Source: Geomesophilobacter sediminis (lineage in GTDB: Bacteria > Desulfobacterota > Desulfuromonadia > Geobacterales > Geobacteraceae). From it: DNA of 64,000 bases. The number at the start of each line of letters is the position of its first letter. Position 1 is the first letter of the stretch. The notes under the pieces were generated by a model, which ran no database searches, had not been told where the DNA came from, and saw only the letters and a list, made by a program, of their open reading frames with translations. The stretch is from contig NZ_JAEMHM010000007.1 in the NCBI RefSeq assembly GCF_016458275.1, positions 1 through 64,000 of the forward strand, read 5' to 3'. A program made the position numbers and the translations under genes. Shown one piece after another: positions 51,087 to 60,334 of the stretch.

Positions 51087-52021
51087 TGAAGATTCTGACT
51101 GGCAACGGACGGGTACGGCCGGCGACCCCCATCCTCACCCCCGCCTTCGCGGAAGCTTCCGCGGGCAAGCTGTCCGCCGCAAGCTCGTGCTTTCGCACGC
51201 GGTCCTTGAAGGGGAGGGGACGCCTGGGTAAGGCGCTCGGAAAAGTTGCGACTGCCATTTTGATGCTCGGCTTGAGCGCCGGGATAGCGCTGGCGGCGGA
51301 CCCGGAGGCGGGGAAGGTGGTGGCGCTGCGGGGCGGGGTGACCATCGCCCGGGGCGGCTCCTCGGTCGAGGCGAAGGTGAAGAGCCCGATCCTGGCCCAT
51401 GACACGGTGAAGACCGGCGCGGCGGCGCGGGCGAAGCTTTTGTTCATCGACGACAGCGTGCTCACTCTCGGGGAGAAGTCGCAACTCGTGGTCCAGGAAT
51501 TCATCCACGAGAAGGGGAAGATCGGGACTTCGATCTATAACTTGCTCGACGGAAAGATGCGCTCGGTGGTCGGCAAGACCAAGTTCGAGGTGAAGACGCC
51601 AACCGCGGTCGCCTCGGCGCGCGGCACCATCATCTTTTTCGATGTCGGCCAGCACAACAACCAGGCCTTTTCCAAAATCATCTGCCTGGAGGGGAAGGTC
51701 GAGGTCCGCAGCATCCTTCCCGGCATCACCGGGAGCGTGCTGCTGACTCCGGGGCACATGGTGGTCGTGAAGGGAGGGGAGGCGCCGCCTCCACCGGCCC
51801 CGGCGCCGAAGAGCGAGCTGGATAACGCCCGGCAGGCGACCTCGCAAAGCGGTACCTCCGGGGACGGTGGCAGCAGCGGTGGAAGCAGTGCCGGGTCCAG
51901 TACCGGGACCGGGACCGGGAGCGACAATCCGGTAACTCTCCCGCCGCCACCGCCGCCACCGCCACCGGCGACTCCGACCAAGGTGAACGTGAATATCACC
52001 ATCCCGACCGGCGCCCGGTAG
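51086..52021 (+). CDS. FecR-domain protein with unusual N-terminal extension
   Basis: A 311-residue exported protein. A FecR domain (GKVVALRGGVTIARGGSSVEA, LLFIDDSVLTLGEKSQLVVQEF, VKTPTAVASARGTIIFFD) precedes a Gly/Ser-rich and Pro-rich tail. The signal peptide is ATAILMLGLSAGIALAA, preceded by about 55 residues whose DNA is an R3 repeat (CCCATCCTCACCCCCGCC and TTGAAGGGGAGGGGAC) that stayed in frame. The insertion lengthens the signal region and may affect targeting. It overlaps the TPR-barrel gene and is followed one base later by the CHASE2 cyclase. Confidence 0.83.
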   Translation: MKILTGNGRVRPATPILTPAFAEASAGKLSAASSCFRTRSLKGRGRLGKALGKVATAILMLGLSAGIALAADPEAGKVVALRGGVTIARGGSSVEAKVKSPILAHDTVKTGAAARAKLLFIDDSVLTLGEKSQLVVQEFIHEKGKIGTSIYNLLDGKMRSVVGKTKFEVKTPTAVASARGTIIFFDVGQHNNQAFSKIICLEGKVEVRSILPGITGSVLLTPGHMVVVKGGEAPPPPAPAPKSELDNARQATSQSGTSGDGGSSGGSSAGSSTGTGTGSDNPVTLPPPPPPPPPATPTKVNVNITIPTGAR

Positions 52022-52022
52022 C

Positions 52023-54011
52023 ATGAAGCAAAACCGCGTCTTCTATGCCGTCTCCTTCCTGGCGCTCGTGCTCTTCACGCTTTTGGAGGTGCTCGATCCG
52101 CAGCTGATCCGGGACCACGTCGAGAGCAAGAGCTACGACCTGCGCCTGCACCTGCGCGACCGGCTCCTGCCCCAGCCCCTGGTGAAGGAAATCGCCATCG
52201 TCGCCATCGACGAGGCGAGCGTCGCCGCCATCGGGCGCTGGCCCTGGTCGCGGCACGAGCAGGCGCGCCTTTTGCGCAAGGTCTCGGAAGGAAAGCCCAA
52301 GGCGGTCGGCGTCGATATCATGCTGAGCGAGCGGGAGAACCCCGGGGCGGACGCGGATTTCGGACGGGCGGTCAAGGAGGCGGGGAACGTCGTCCTGGCG
52401 ACCCTGTTCATGGAAAAGGAGAAGGGACAACCGGCGCGGCAGAAGGCGGCCCCCGATTTTCTGTGGGATTCGGCCTTCATGGAAGTGAAGAGCGTCCCGG
52501 GGATCGCCTGGAAGCAGCTTGCCGTCCACACCGACCAGGTGAACCCGCCGGTCGACGAGATCGGCCGCAGCGGCGTTTTGGGAAGCGTCACCACCCATCC
52601 CGACATGGACGGCGTTTTGCGCCGGGAGGCGCTTTCGGTCAACTACGGCGACGACTGCTATCCGTCGATGCCGCTGCAGGTGGCCCGGATTGCGCTGGGG
52701 ATCCCGATGAAGGAGATGATCCTCCAGGGAGGGAGCGGCGTGCAGCTGGGGAGCCGTTTCATCCCCACCGACCTCAACGGGCGGGCCATCATAAACTACC
52801 GCGGCCCGGAGCACAGCTTTCCCCATTTAAGCGCGGCCGACCTGATGCAGGGGCGCCTCGCCCCGTCGCTGCTCAGGGACAAGATCGTCCTGATCGGCAC
52901 CTCGGCGCTGGCCACCTACGACCAGAAGGTCTCCCCGCTTTCCGCCGACCTGACCGGGGTGGAGAAAAACGCCAACGTCGTCCAGAACATCATCCTCAAC
53001 AACTTCATCCGCAAGTGCCCGATGGTCCTCGACGCGGCCATGATGGTTGCGGCCTGCCTGATCCTCATCGTATTCCTTCCCCGCTTGAGCGCCCGACGTG
53101 GCGTCGCGGCCGGCTTCGGCGTCATCCTCTGCTATGCGCTGCTGAGCTTCTATCTCCTGGCGTACCGTGAGATCTGGGTGAACCTGGTCTATCCGGGGGT
53201 GGCGATGACGGTGATCCTCACCGCCGGCTCGATCAGCCGCCTATTCATGGAGGAGGCGAGCGCCCGGAGGATCCGCGCCATGTTCTCGAGCTACGTCACC
53301 GAGCGGCTGGTGGACGAGATGATCAGGAATCCGGAGATGGCGCGGCTGGGGGGGGAGAAGCGGGAGGTGACGGTCCTTTTCTCGGACGTGAAGGGGTTCA
53401 CCAGCTACTCGGAAAGCCATGAACCGGAGGAGGTCGTCGCCATCCTCAACGAGTACCTCGGGGCGATGACGGAGGTGATCCTTGCCTGGGACGGGATCCT
53501 GGACAAGTTCATCGGCGACGCCATCGTCGTCTTCTGGGGGGCGCCGATGCTCCAGGAGGACCACGCCCGGCGTGCGGTCGGCTGCGCGCTGGCCATGCAG
53601 GAAAGGCTGGCCGAACTGCGCCGGAAATGGGAGGCGGAGGGGCGGGCGCCGCTCGACTCCGGCATCGGCATCAACACCGGGGAGGCCATCGTCGGCAACA
53701 TCGGTGCCGAGGGTAAGAAGATGGATTACACCGTCATCGGGGACCACGTGAACCTGGGGGCGCGGGTGGAAGGGCTCACCCGGCGCTACGAGACGCCGAT
53801 CCTGATGACCGAGTACACGGTGGCGAAACTGCGCGGCGAAATTGCCGCCGGGTCGCTGACCGGGGTGTCGATCACCGGGCTGGAACGGGTGATCGTGAAG
53901 GGGAAGGATACGCCGGTAGGGATGTACTCGGTGGCTCCGCTGGCGGCCGGGGAGCGGGCGGTGTTCACTGACTGCGACCCGGAGAAGGTGGTGCGGCTGA
54001 CGGAGAAGTAG
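52023..54011 (+). CDS. CHASE2-domain class III adenylate/guanylate cyclase
   Basis: A 662-residue membrane protein. A signal-anchor helix, a periplasmic CHASE2 domain (residues about 30-340: IAIVAIDEASVAAIGRWPWSR, GADADFGRAV, LLRDKIVLIGTSA), three transmembrane helices (AAMMVAACLILIVFLP, GVAAGFGVILCYALLSFYLL, VNLVYPGVAMTVILTAG) and a class III catalytic domain (FSDVKGFTSYSE and KFIGDAIVVFWG with both metal Asp; DYTVIGDHVNLGARVEGL with the Asn/Arg pair). The Lys and Asp residues that select ATP appear kept, so cAMP is more likely than cGMP. It starts one base after the FecR stop, so the FecR protein probably feeds the CHASE2 sensor. Confidence 0.92.
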   Translation: MKQNRVFYAVSFLALVLFTLLEVLDPQLIRDHVESKSYDLRLHLRDRLLPQPLVKEIAIVAIDEASVAAIGRWPWSRHEQARLLRKVSEGKPKAVGVDIMLSERENPGADADFGRAVKEAGNVVLATLFMEKEKGQPARQKAAPDFLWDSAFMEVKSVPGIAWKQLAVHTDQVNPPVDEIGRSGVLGSVTTHPDMDGVLRREALSVNYGDDCYPSMPLQVARIALGIPMKEMILQGGSGVQLGSRFIPTDLNGRAIINYRGPEHSFPHLSAADLMQGRLAPSLLRDKIVLIGTSALATYDQKVSPLSADLTGVEKNANVVQNIILNNFIRKCPMVLDAAMMVAACLILIVFLPRLSARRGVAAGFGVILCYALLSFYLLAYREIWVNLVYPGVAMTVILTAGSISRLFMEEASARRIRAMFSSYVTERLVDEMIRNPEMARLGGEKREVTVLFSDVKGFTSYSESHEPEEVVAILNEYLGAMTEVILAWDGILDKFIGDAIVVFWGAPMLQEDHARRAVGCALAMQERLAELRRKWEAEGRAPLDSGIGINTGEAIVGNIGAEGKKMDYTVIGDHVNLGARVEGLTRRYETPILMTEYTVAKLRGEIAAGSLTGVSITGLERVIVKGKDTPVGMYSVAPLAAGERAVFTDCDPEKVVRLTEK

Positions 54012-54099
54012 GTTATGGTCCCTGTCCCGGTAAGCGTTTCCATCGGGGTGGGGCTGAGCCGGAAGGGGTGGAGCGTCAATCGGCTGGTGGAGGCATTTT

Positions 54100-54400
54100 T
54101 TCCCGTGGGAGCGCCTTTCCAGTCGCGAATACTCCCAATGGGGTCCCCGCCTTCGGCGGATCGCGCCAAGAATGGCGCTCCCACCGGGTAGGCGGCTGTC
54201 TTGCCCATTCAAGGAGACTCGATCGCGACAGGCATGTCGCTCCTACAGGGGATGCCAGCCTTGCCCTGAAACGCCGAGGGTGTCCTTGGGGCCCACATGG
54301 CAATCGCGCCTGGAAAGGCGCTCCCACCGGGTAGGCGGCTGTTCTTGCCTGTTCAGAGAGGGTGAATCGCGACAGGAATGTCGCTCCTACTCGTTGGTTC
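54100..54400. repeat. R4 palindromes and small derivatives
   Basis: Several R4 units: TGGGAGCGCCTTTCCAGTCG, ATCGCGCCAAGAATGGCGCTCC, AATCGCGCCTGGAAAGGCGC and GAATCGCGACAGGAATGTCGC. They lie in tandem over about 300 bp between the cyclase and the Cache chemoreceptor. Confidence 0.75.
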
Positions 54401-54907
54401 CCGGCAGTTCTTGCCGGAATGCTTATCCTTTCCTGTTCGCACCCCGCTTTTCCCATCACGACACCCCGGTAAATTTCGAAGCTTGTAAAAAGGAAACAAA
54501 AACGGTTTTATCTTGTTGTCTACGCCTATGAACTGTTCATTAACTGGCATAACGAGAACTCCCGCTGGTCTGATCCTGTTGTTCCTTCTTATTTCCCGCA
54601 TCACGGCAAAACCCTGTTGCTATTTATTTCATTGATATTTAATTTCGAGCTGTTACATTGTATCAGCCGTTATTGGGTTTTTTGTACAGGTCGGTAAGGT
54701 GAGGGTATCTGAACAGCTCGTGCATTTGGTGTTAGATGGTCAGCTCGCTTTATTTCATCCAGCACGCTTTCCTGCCATAAACTCCTCCCATTTCGGTTTA
54801 TCCAATATCGTCATTTCCGCATTCAGCAGCGCCCTCGTTTCCGTGTCGGCATTGCTTTATACGTCTATTCCCTAGCGCTCATTGAGGCTGATTGAAGGAG
54901 TGGTTGC
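54401..54907. other. AT-rich upstream region of the Cache chemoreceptor
   Basis: About 500 bp, AT-rich (for example CTATTTATTTCATTGATATTTAATTTCG) in contrast to neighbours. No gene is convincing. It probably holds the promoter of the following gene. A longer open frame on the minus strand has no RBS. Confidence 0.4.
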
Positions 54908-56608
54908 ATGGATTCGCTTTTTTCTCGGATTTCCTTCAAAGGAAAAATTCTTCTCCTCGTGCTGTCCTGCTGCTTTGCCCTGAGTGTACCGATGGGCGGC
55001 ATTGCGCTGAAACAGTTCCACGACAGCCACAATGCCTTTGTTGATTCCTATCGCAGCGCCCTCTACGCCGATTTCGACGCCAAGGCCAAAGCCGAGGTAG
55101 AGCTGGCGGTCAGCATGCTGCAGCGCATCTCCGATCGGCAACAGCGGGGGGAGATGACCCTGGATGAGGCAAAGGCGGCCGGCGCCGACCTGCTGCGCGG
55201 CATGCGCTACGGCAAGGACGGCTATCTCTGGGCGGACACCCGCGAAGGGGTGAACGTCGCCATGCTCGGCAAGGAAGAGGTGGAGGGGAAAAGCCGCTTC
55301 GACAAGCAGGACGTCAAGGGGAAGTTCTTCATCCGGGAAATCATCAATGCCGGGGGCCGGGAGGGGGGCGGATTCACCGATTACTGGTTCCCGCGTGCCG
55401 ATTCGGACAAGCCGCTGCCCAAGCGGAGTTATTCCCTGCTGTTCAAGCCCTTTGATTGGGTGATCGGCACCGGCAACTACATCGACGACCTGGACGCCCT
55501 GGTCGCCAAGGCGTCCGAAGCGAACCGCCAGCGGATGATCAACGGCTCGCTGCTCGCCCTCGGGGTCTCCTTGGCCATCCTGGCCGCGGTCTGCGTGATG
55601 GTCTTCGTCGTCACCGGGCGGCTGCTGCGCTACATCGGCGGGGAACCGGCGGAGATGGAGGATCTGGTGCGCCGGGTGGCCGACGGGGACCTTACCTTGA
55701 AACTGGAGAAAGGTTCCGGGATTTACGAGGCGCTCCGGGCGATGATCGATTCGCTGCGCCAGGTGATCGAGAAGGTGAACCACAGCTCCTGGGAGGTCTC
55801 GGCATCGGCCAAGCAACTCCACTCGCATGCCCAGGACACCGCCGACGGCGCTCTGGAAGTGGTGAGCCAGGCGGCTACCGTCGCTACCGCAACCGAAGAG
55901 ATGTCGGCAACCAGCTCGGATATTGCGAACAGCTGCCACCGGGTCGCCGAGAGCTCCAACCGGGCCAGTACCACCGCCAACGACGGTGCCGACATCGTCC
56001 GGGAAACCGTGCAGGGGATGCACCGCATCGCGGCAAAAGTGCGCAATTCGGCGGGGGTCGTCGAACAGCTCGGGAAGCGCTCGGAGCAGATCGGCGAGAT
56101 CGTCGGTACCATCCAGGACATCGCCGACCAGACCAATCTCCTGGCGCTCAACGCTGCCATCGAAGCGGCCCGTGCCGGTGAGCAGGGACGCGGCTTCGCG
56201 GTCGTAGCCGACGAGGTGCGCGCCCTTGCGGAACGGACTACCACCGCGACCCGGGAGATTTCGGAGATGATCCGGAGCATCCAGGATGAGACGCAGCAGG
56301 CGGTGGCCGCGATGGAAGAAGGGGTACAGGAGGCGGAGGCCGGCACCGTCGGGGCTGCCCGCAGCGGCGAGGCACTGGAGGAGATCTTGCGCCAGATCAA
56401 CGAGGTGACCATGCAGGTGAACCAGATCGCCACGGCCGCGGAGGAACAGACCGCGACTACCCGGGAGATCAGCAACAACCTGCAGCGGATTTCCGAAACC
56501 GTCGAGGTCGGTGCGCGCAGCTCCCAGGAGGCGTCCGATTCTTCCTCGCAGCTGTCGCGTCTTTCCGTCGAGCTGCAGGACCTGGTGCGGCGCTTCCAAC
56601 TCCCGTAA
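54908..56608 (+). CDS. Methyl-accepting chemotaxis protein with single Cache domain
   Basis: A 566-residue receptor with N-terminal membrane helix ([18 protein letters not shown]), a single Cache (sCache_2) sensor of about 150 residues with the signature [20 protein letters not shown] and [16 protein letters not shown], a second helix ([21 protein letters not shown]), a HAMP domain and the signalling domain with [46 protein letters not shown] seven bases before the ATG. Ligand probably a small organic acid; not certain. A terminator follows. Confidence 0.94.
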   Translation: MDSLFSRISFKGKILLLVLSCCFALSVPMGGIALKQFHDSHNAFVDSYRSALYADFDAKAKAEVELAVSMLQRISDRQQRGEMTLDEAKAAGADLLRGMRYGKDGYLWADTREGVNVAMLGKEEVEGKSRFDKQDVKGKFFIREIINAGGREGGGFTDYWFPRADSDKPLPKRSYSLLFKPFDWVIGTGNYIDDLDALVAKASEANRQRMINGSLLALGVSLAILAAVCVMVFVVTGRLLRYIGGEPAEMEDLVRRVADGDLTLKLEKGSGIYEALRAMIDSLRQVIEKVNHSSWEVSASAKQLHSHAQDTADGALEVVSQAATVATATEEMSATSSDIANSCHRVAESSNRASTTANDGADIVRETVQGMHRIAAKVRNSAGVVEQLGKRSEQIGEIVGTIQDIADQTNLLALNAAIEAARAGEQGRGFAVVADEVRALAERTTTATREISEMIRSIQDETQQAVAAMEEGVQEAEAGTVGAARSGEALEEILRQINEVTMQVNQIATAAEEQTATTREISNNLQRISETVEVGARSSQEASDSSSQLSRLSVELQDLVRRFQLP

Positions 56609-56636
56609 GGCTTGCCTTACGCTGCACGGCATCATC

Positions 56637-56700
56637 AAAAAACGGATAAAGGCGCATCACCCGGGACGGGGAAACCCGGGGATGCGCCTTTATCGTTTTC
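56637..56700 (+). terminator. Terminator of the Cache chemoreceptor gene
   Basis: AACGGATAAAGGCGCATC pairs with GATGCGCCTTTATCGTTTT around an inner CCCGGG hairpin, followed by CAGAGCTTTTTT. Confidence 0.85.
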
Positions 56701-56821
56701 AGAGCTTTTTTGTCGGCTTGCCCGTCATCCTTTTTCATGTATGGGCGTTAGCAATGACAGGGGAGGTGCGCTCCCGGTACCGTAGCGGAATGATCCCCCG
56801 GAAACGAAGGTCGCAATCTCA

Positions 56822-57085
56822 GAAGCAAATCCCTCCGCTCCCCTTTGGCAAAGGGGGGGAGCAAGGAGGGTCCTTCCTTCGGAGTGAGGCGCGTACTTAC
56901 CCGGTGGGAGCGCCTTTCCCGGTGCGATTGACCGCGATTAGAGATCGCCGCCTGCGACCGATCGCGCCAGGAATAGCGCTCCCACAGAGGGAAAAGGAGT
57001 CGCCGGCAGTGATGCCAGAAACGGCATATTTGCCGCTGCTCCCGGGAAATCGCGACAAGAATGCCGCTCCTACAGGGGGGCGGCC
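56822..57085. repeat. R2 copy followed by R4 palindromes
   Basis: AGCAAATCCCTCCGCTCCCC-TTTGGCAAAGGGGGGGAG is an R2 element. It is followed by CGGTGGGAGCGCCTTTCCCGG, ATCGCGCCAGGAATAGCGC and ATCGCGACAAGAATGCCGC, all R4-type. Confidence 0.75.
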
Positions 57086-57114
57086 GATATCCTGCCTTAA
57101 GATTCATCCGCTGC

Positions 57115-57552
57115 TTACAGGGGAGGCTGGGCCGGGGGGGGACCCTGCGGCGGCTCCAGCTTCTGCGCCAAGGCGCGCTGGGCCGGGGTCAACAGGGCGT
57201 TGACCTTGGCAAAGACCGTCGCCCGCGAAACGGTGAGTTCGATTTCAACCTGGGAGAGGGTGGTGGCCAGCGCCCGGACGGCGGCTGCATCGAAGGTGTC
57301 GGCATGTTCGGCGGTGCGAATCTGCTGGCGCAGGTCGCGGGCCTGCTGCAAAAGCGCGGCGTCCTGGTCGCGCTCGGCCTGGAGCAGGGCCTGGATCTGG
57401 GTCTGCTGGTCGGTGGTGAGATCGAGGACCCGGGCCATCATCTGCGGGTTCGGCCCGCCATCTTTGGGCGGGGGGCCGTCAAAGGCGTAGGCCAGTACGG
57501 CACTGCCGGTGATGACTGCGGTGGCGAAAAACACGGCGAGTTGCTTTTTCAT
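57115..57552 (-). CDS. Spy/CpxP-family periplasmic chaperone or metal-resistance protein
   Basis: A 145-residue protein with a signal peptide (LAVFFATAVITGSAVLAYA). The mature part starts FDGPPPKDGGPNPQMM and has two LTxxQ-type motifs (LDLTTDQQTQIQ near residue 48, LLTPAQRALAQKL near the end), the family mark. ATG preceded by AGGAGG nine bases away. It is divergent from a CpxRA-like pair with a CpxR-like box between, so the response regulator likely controls it. Confidence 0.9.
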   Translation of the reverse strand: MKKQLAVFFATAVITGSAVLAYAFDGPPPKDGGPNPQMMARVLDLTTDQQTQIQALLQAERDQDAALLQQARDLRQQIRTAEHADTFDAAAVRALATTLSQVEIELTVSRATVFAKVNALLTPAQRALAQKLEPPQGPPPAQPPL

Positions 57553-57706
57553 GTTGTCTTTCCTCCTTTGGTAGTGAGATGCGTCGAAGGGGCCGGGTTT
57601 TGGCCCCCGGTTCTTCCGTTGCTTCATCCTGTTGAAATCCTACGGCAATCGCCGATTAAGTTGGGTCAAGAGTTGTAGCGATATGTAAAGGGCGGTGTCC
57701 CCGGCT

Positions 57707-57722
57707 CTTTACAATTCTTAAC
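57707..57722 (-). promoter_or_regulatory. CpxR-like box in the divergent region
   Basis: Read on the minus strand, GTTAAGAATTGTAAAG fits GTAAA-N5-GTAAA with one mismatch, the CpxR consensus. A TGTAAAG/CTTTACA inverted pair (about 30 bp wide) spans the same area. Confidence 0.6.
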
Positions 57723-57775
57723 CCCTGTCTGAAGGGGAATCCGGCTATACTGCCGCTGGAAATGCGAGGTGACTG

Positions 57776-58483
57776 ATGTCCAGAATTTTGATCATCGACG
57801 ACGATACCGGTCTGTGCGAACTGCTGGGGGATTACCTCGGTTCGGAAGGTTTCCAGGTGCGGGTGGTGCATAACGGGGAGGACGGTGCGCTTTTGGCCGT
57901 GGAGCGGGAGTTCGATTTCGTGGTGCTCGACGTGATGCTCCCCGGCATCAACGGGTTCGAGGTCCTGGCCCGGATCCGGCGCAGTTCCATGGTCCCGGTC
58001 CTGATGCTGACCGCACGCGGCGAGGAGATCGACCGGATCGTCGGGCTGGAAATGGGGGCGGACGACTATCTCCCCAAGCCGTTCAACCCGCGGGAGCTCG
58101 TGGCCCGTCTGAGGGCGATACAGCGGCGTGCCCAATCGGCAGGACCGGCCGAGAGCGTGCCGGAGCGGCTCGCCGCCGGGGACCTGGTGCTCGATTCCGG
58201 GACCCGCTCGGCCCGGGTGGCCGGCGCCGCGGTCGACATCACGTCCCTTGAATTCTCCATCCTGGAGGTGCTCCTGCGGATGGCGGGCAAGGTGGTCAGC
58301 CGCGAGGACCTGATGCGCCAGGCGCTGGGAAGGTCCTTCAGCCCCTTCGACCGCAGCGTCGACGTCCACGTCAGCAATATCCGCCGAAAGCTCGGGCCTT
58401 TGGGCGATGGCGGCGAGCGGATCAAGTCGGTGCGGGGCGTCGGCTATATCTACAGTCATTCCGCCGCGGAGGCGAAGGGATAG
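57776..58483 (+). CDS. Two-component response regulator, CpxR/OmpR type
   Basis: A 235-residue protein. A receiver domain covers residues 1-118 with the acidic triad DDD, phosphoacceptor Asp in VVLDVMLPGINGF and Lys in DDYLPKPFNP. A winged-helix OmpR-type DNA-binding domain follows (TSLEFSILEVLLRMAG, DRSVDVHVSNIRRKLG). It has the CpxR character given the divergent Spy/CpxP gene and the sensor gene three bases downstream. It probably senses envelope stress. Confidence 0.94.
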   Translation: MSRILIIDDDTGLCELLGDYLGSEGFQVRVVHNGEDGALLAVEREFDFVVLDVMLPGINGFEVLARIRRSSMVPVLMLTARGEEIDRIVGLEMGADDYLPKPFNPRELVARLRAIQRRAQSAGPAESVPERLAAGDLVLDSGTRSARVAGAAVDITSLEFSILEVLLRMAGKVVSREDLMRQALGRSFSPFDRSVDVHVSNIRRKLGPLGDGGERIKSVRGVGYIYSHSAAEAKG

Positions 58484-58486
58484 CCG

Positions 58487-59866
58487 ATGCGTACCATGTT
58501 CGTCCGCCTTGCCTTCTGGTTCTGGCTGGCCATTCTCCTTTCGGCCGGACTCAGCTTTTTCATCGCGATCAACCTGAGGCTCCGTCCGGAGCACGATCGG
58601 CAGATGCATCACATCGTTGAGCAGCGGCACCGGCTCGTCGCCCGCGCTCTCACCGTCTACGGCAAGAATGCTGCCGATCTCTACGAGCGGGGACTTCTTG
58701 TGGCCGGACCGGACGGAACGGGCACTCAAGACCCCTATCTCTTTACCGCGCAGGGAAAGGAGATCGTCCCCGGCGCGCCGTCCGCCGTCACCGAGGCGGT
58801 GCTTTTGAACGTCCGTGGCCTGGCTCCCAAGCCGTCGCGGCCGCCGCTGTCCGACGTGGTGATCGTCCCGGTGCAGGGGCCGTCCGGGGCCTACTACCTT
58901 GCTGCGGCGTCGACCCCCCCTCTCGGTCCGCCCCCGTTCCATCCGCATCTCCCCCTGCCTCCCAACGCGTGGGTGAACTTCGTGGTCACCTTCCTGATTG
59001 GCGGAGCGGTCTGTTACGGGCTCGCCTGGCGGCTGACCACGCCGATCCGCAGGCTTCGGACGGCGACGCAGCAACTGGCGGAGGGGGACCTGGCGGCGCG
59101 CGTCGAGGTGCCGGAATCGGGGAAAGATGAATTGGCCGACCTGGGGCGGGAGTTCAACGCGATGGCGGCGCGGATCGAGCACCTGGTTGGTTCCCACAAG
59201 CAGCTGGTGCGGGACGTATCCCACGAGCTGCGGTCGCCCTTGGCCCGGCTGACCGTGGCCCTGGAGCTTGCGCGCAAGGCGACGCCGGATGCGGCATCGG
59301 GGACGCTGGACCGGATCGGGCGGGAGGCGGAGCGGCTGAACCTGTTGATCGGGGAGCTGCTGACCCTAAGCCGCCTGGAGCGCGACGGCGCCACGATCCA
59401 GCGGGATCGCTTCGAGCTGTCCGAGCTGGTGGACGAGGTGGTGCGTGATGCGGAGTTCGAGGCGAAGGATTCGGGGCGGCATGTGGCTGCGGTGTTGACC
59501 GATCCGGTCGCTTTCGAGGGGAATCGTGAGTTGCTGCGCCGGGCGCTGGAGAACGTGGTTCGAAACGGTGTGCGCTACACCATCGCGGGGAGCGCGGTGG
59601 AGGTCCGCCTGCTGCGGGAGCCAGGAGCTGCGGTGATCCGGGTGCGGGACCACGGTCCGGGGGTGCCCGAGGCGCAGCTTGATGACATCTTCCGGCCGTT
59701 TTTCCGGGTCGCCGAGGCGCGGGACCGGGCAACCGGCGGCAACGGGATCGGGCTGGCCATCTCGCACGGGGCGGTGACGCTGCACGGCGGGACCATCTTC
59801 GCGCGCAACGCCGTTGGGGGAGGGTTGGAGGTGGAGATCCGCCTGCCGGCGGGAAGTGGCGTTTAG
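58487..59866 (+). CDS. Two-component sensor histidine kinase, CpxA type
   Basis: A 459-residue membrane kinase. Two transmembrane helices (FWFWLAILLSAGLSFFIAINL and VNFVVTFLIGGAVCYGLAW) bracket a periplasmic sensor of about 125 residues. A HAMP domain follows (TPIRRLRTATQQLAEGDLAARV), then the H-box (VSHELRSPLARL) and ATP-binding boxes: N-box ENVVRNGVRYT, G1 RDHGPGVP and G2 GGNGIGLAIS. It starts three bases after the response regulator and is cotranscribed with it. By context it senses envelope or metal stress and pairs with the Spy/CpxP chaperone. Confidence 0.94.
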   Translation: MRTMFVRLAFWFWLAILLSAGLSFFIAINLRLRPEHDRQMHHIVEQRHRLVARALTVYGKNAADLYERGLLVAGPDGTGTQDPYLFTAQGKEIVPGAPSAVTEAVLLNVRGLAPKPSRPPLSDVVIVPVQGPSGAYYLAAASTPPLGPPPFHPHLPLPPNAWVNFVVTFLIGGAVCYGLAWRLTTPIRRLRTATQQLAEGDLAARVEVPESGKDELADLGREFNAMAARIEHLVGSHKQLVRDVSHELRSPLARLTVALELARKATPDAASGTLDRIGREAERLNLLIGELLTLSRLERDGATIQRDRFELSELVDEVVRDAEFEAKDSGRHVAAVLTDPVAFEGNRELLRRALENVVRNGVRYTIAGSAVEVRLLREPGAAVIRVRDHGPGVPEAQLDDIFRPFFRVAEARDRATGGNGIGLAISHGAVTLHGGTIFARNAVGGGLEVEIRLPAGSGV

Positions 59867-59939
59867 TACCGAGATCTGCCGGATGATATTGGTAGATGGC
59901 AGGATGCTGCGCCGGTCATATTTTCAGCAACCTGCCTGC

Positions 59940-60235
59940 AGCGCTTCGCTCGCTGATCGCGCCAGGAATGGCGCTCCCACCGGGTAAGCCAGGGTGGCGG
60001 TGCTGGGGACTGGCTCCGCAGGTGCCTGTCCCCTTTTAATGTCTTTAATGTCGGTGCCTGTCCCCTTTTAATATCAAGGTGCCTGTCCCCTTCTCATCCA
60101 AGAATGGCGCTCCCACAGGGTAAGCCAGGATGGCGGTCATGGGGACTGGCTCCGCAGGTGCCTGTCCCCTTCTCATCATTTACAGCGCTTCGCTCGCTGA
60201 TCGCGACAGGAATTTCGCTCCTACCACTCGAATGG
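59940..60235. repeat. R4 and R7 (GGTGCCTGTCCCCTT) repeat cluster
   Basis: GGTGCCTGTCCCCTT is present four times. Two of these are part of a longer approximately 136-bp duplication (TAAGCCAGGRTGGCGGT and GGGGACTGGCTCCGCAGG). R4-type palindromes CGCCAGGAATGGCG and CGCGACAGGAATTTCG flank them. No gene is present. Confidence 0.8.
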
Positions 60236-60261
60236 TCGTTTGACCTGGTCTTCAGATACAT

Positions 60262-60300
60262 AAAAGAAGGCGCGCCCCCGATGGGGATGCGCCTTCTTTT
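60262..60300. terminator. Terminator downstream of the Ppx/GppA gene
   Basis: AAAAGAAGGCGC pairs with GCGCCTTCTTTT around an inner CCCCCGATGGGG hairpin. It lies just beyond the Ppx/GppA stop codon. Confidence 0.88.
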
Positions 60301-60334
60301 GTTTCCGCTTGAGTCGCCGGGCGGGCCGCTTCGG

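Noticed and set aside
54353-54604. 83-residue minus-strand open frame
   Set aside because: It has no RBS and crosses R4 repeats and an AT-rich promoter region.
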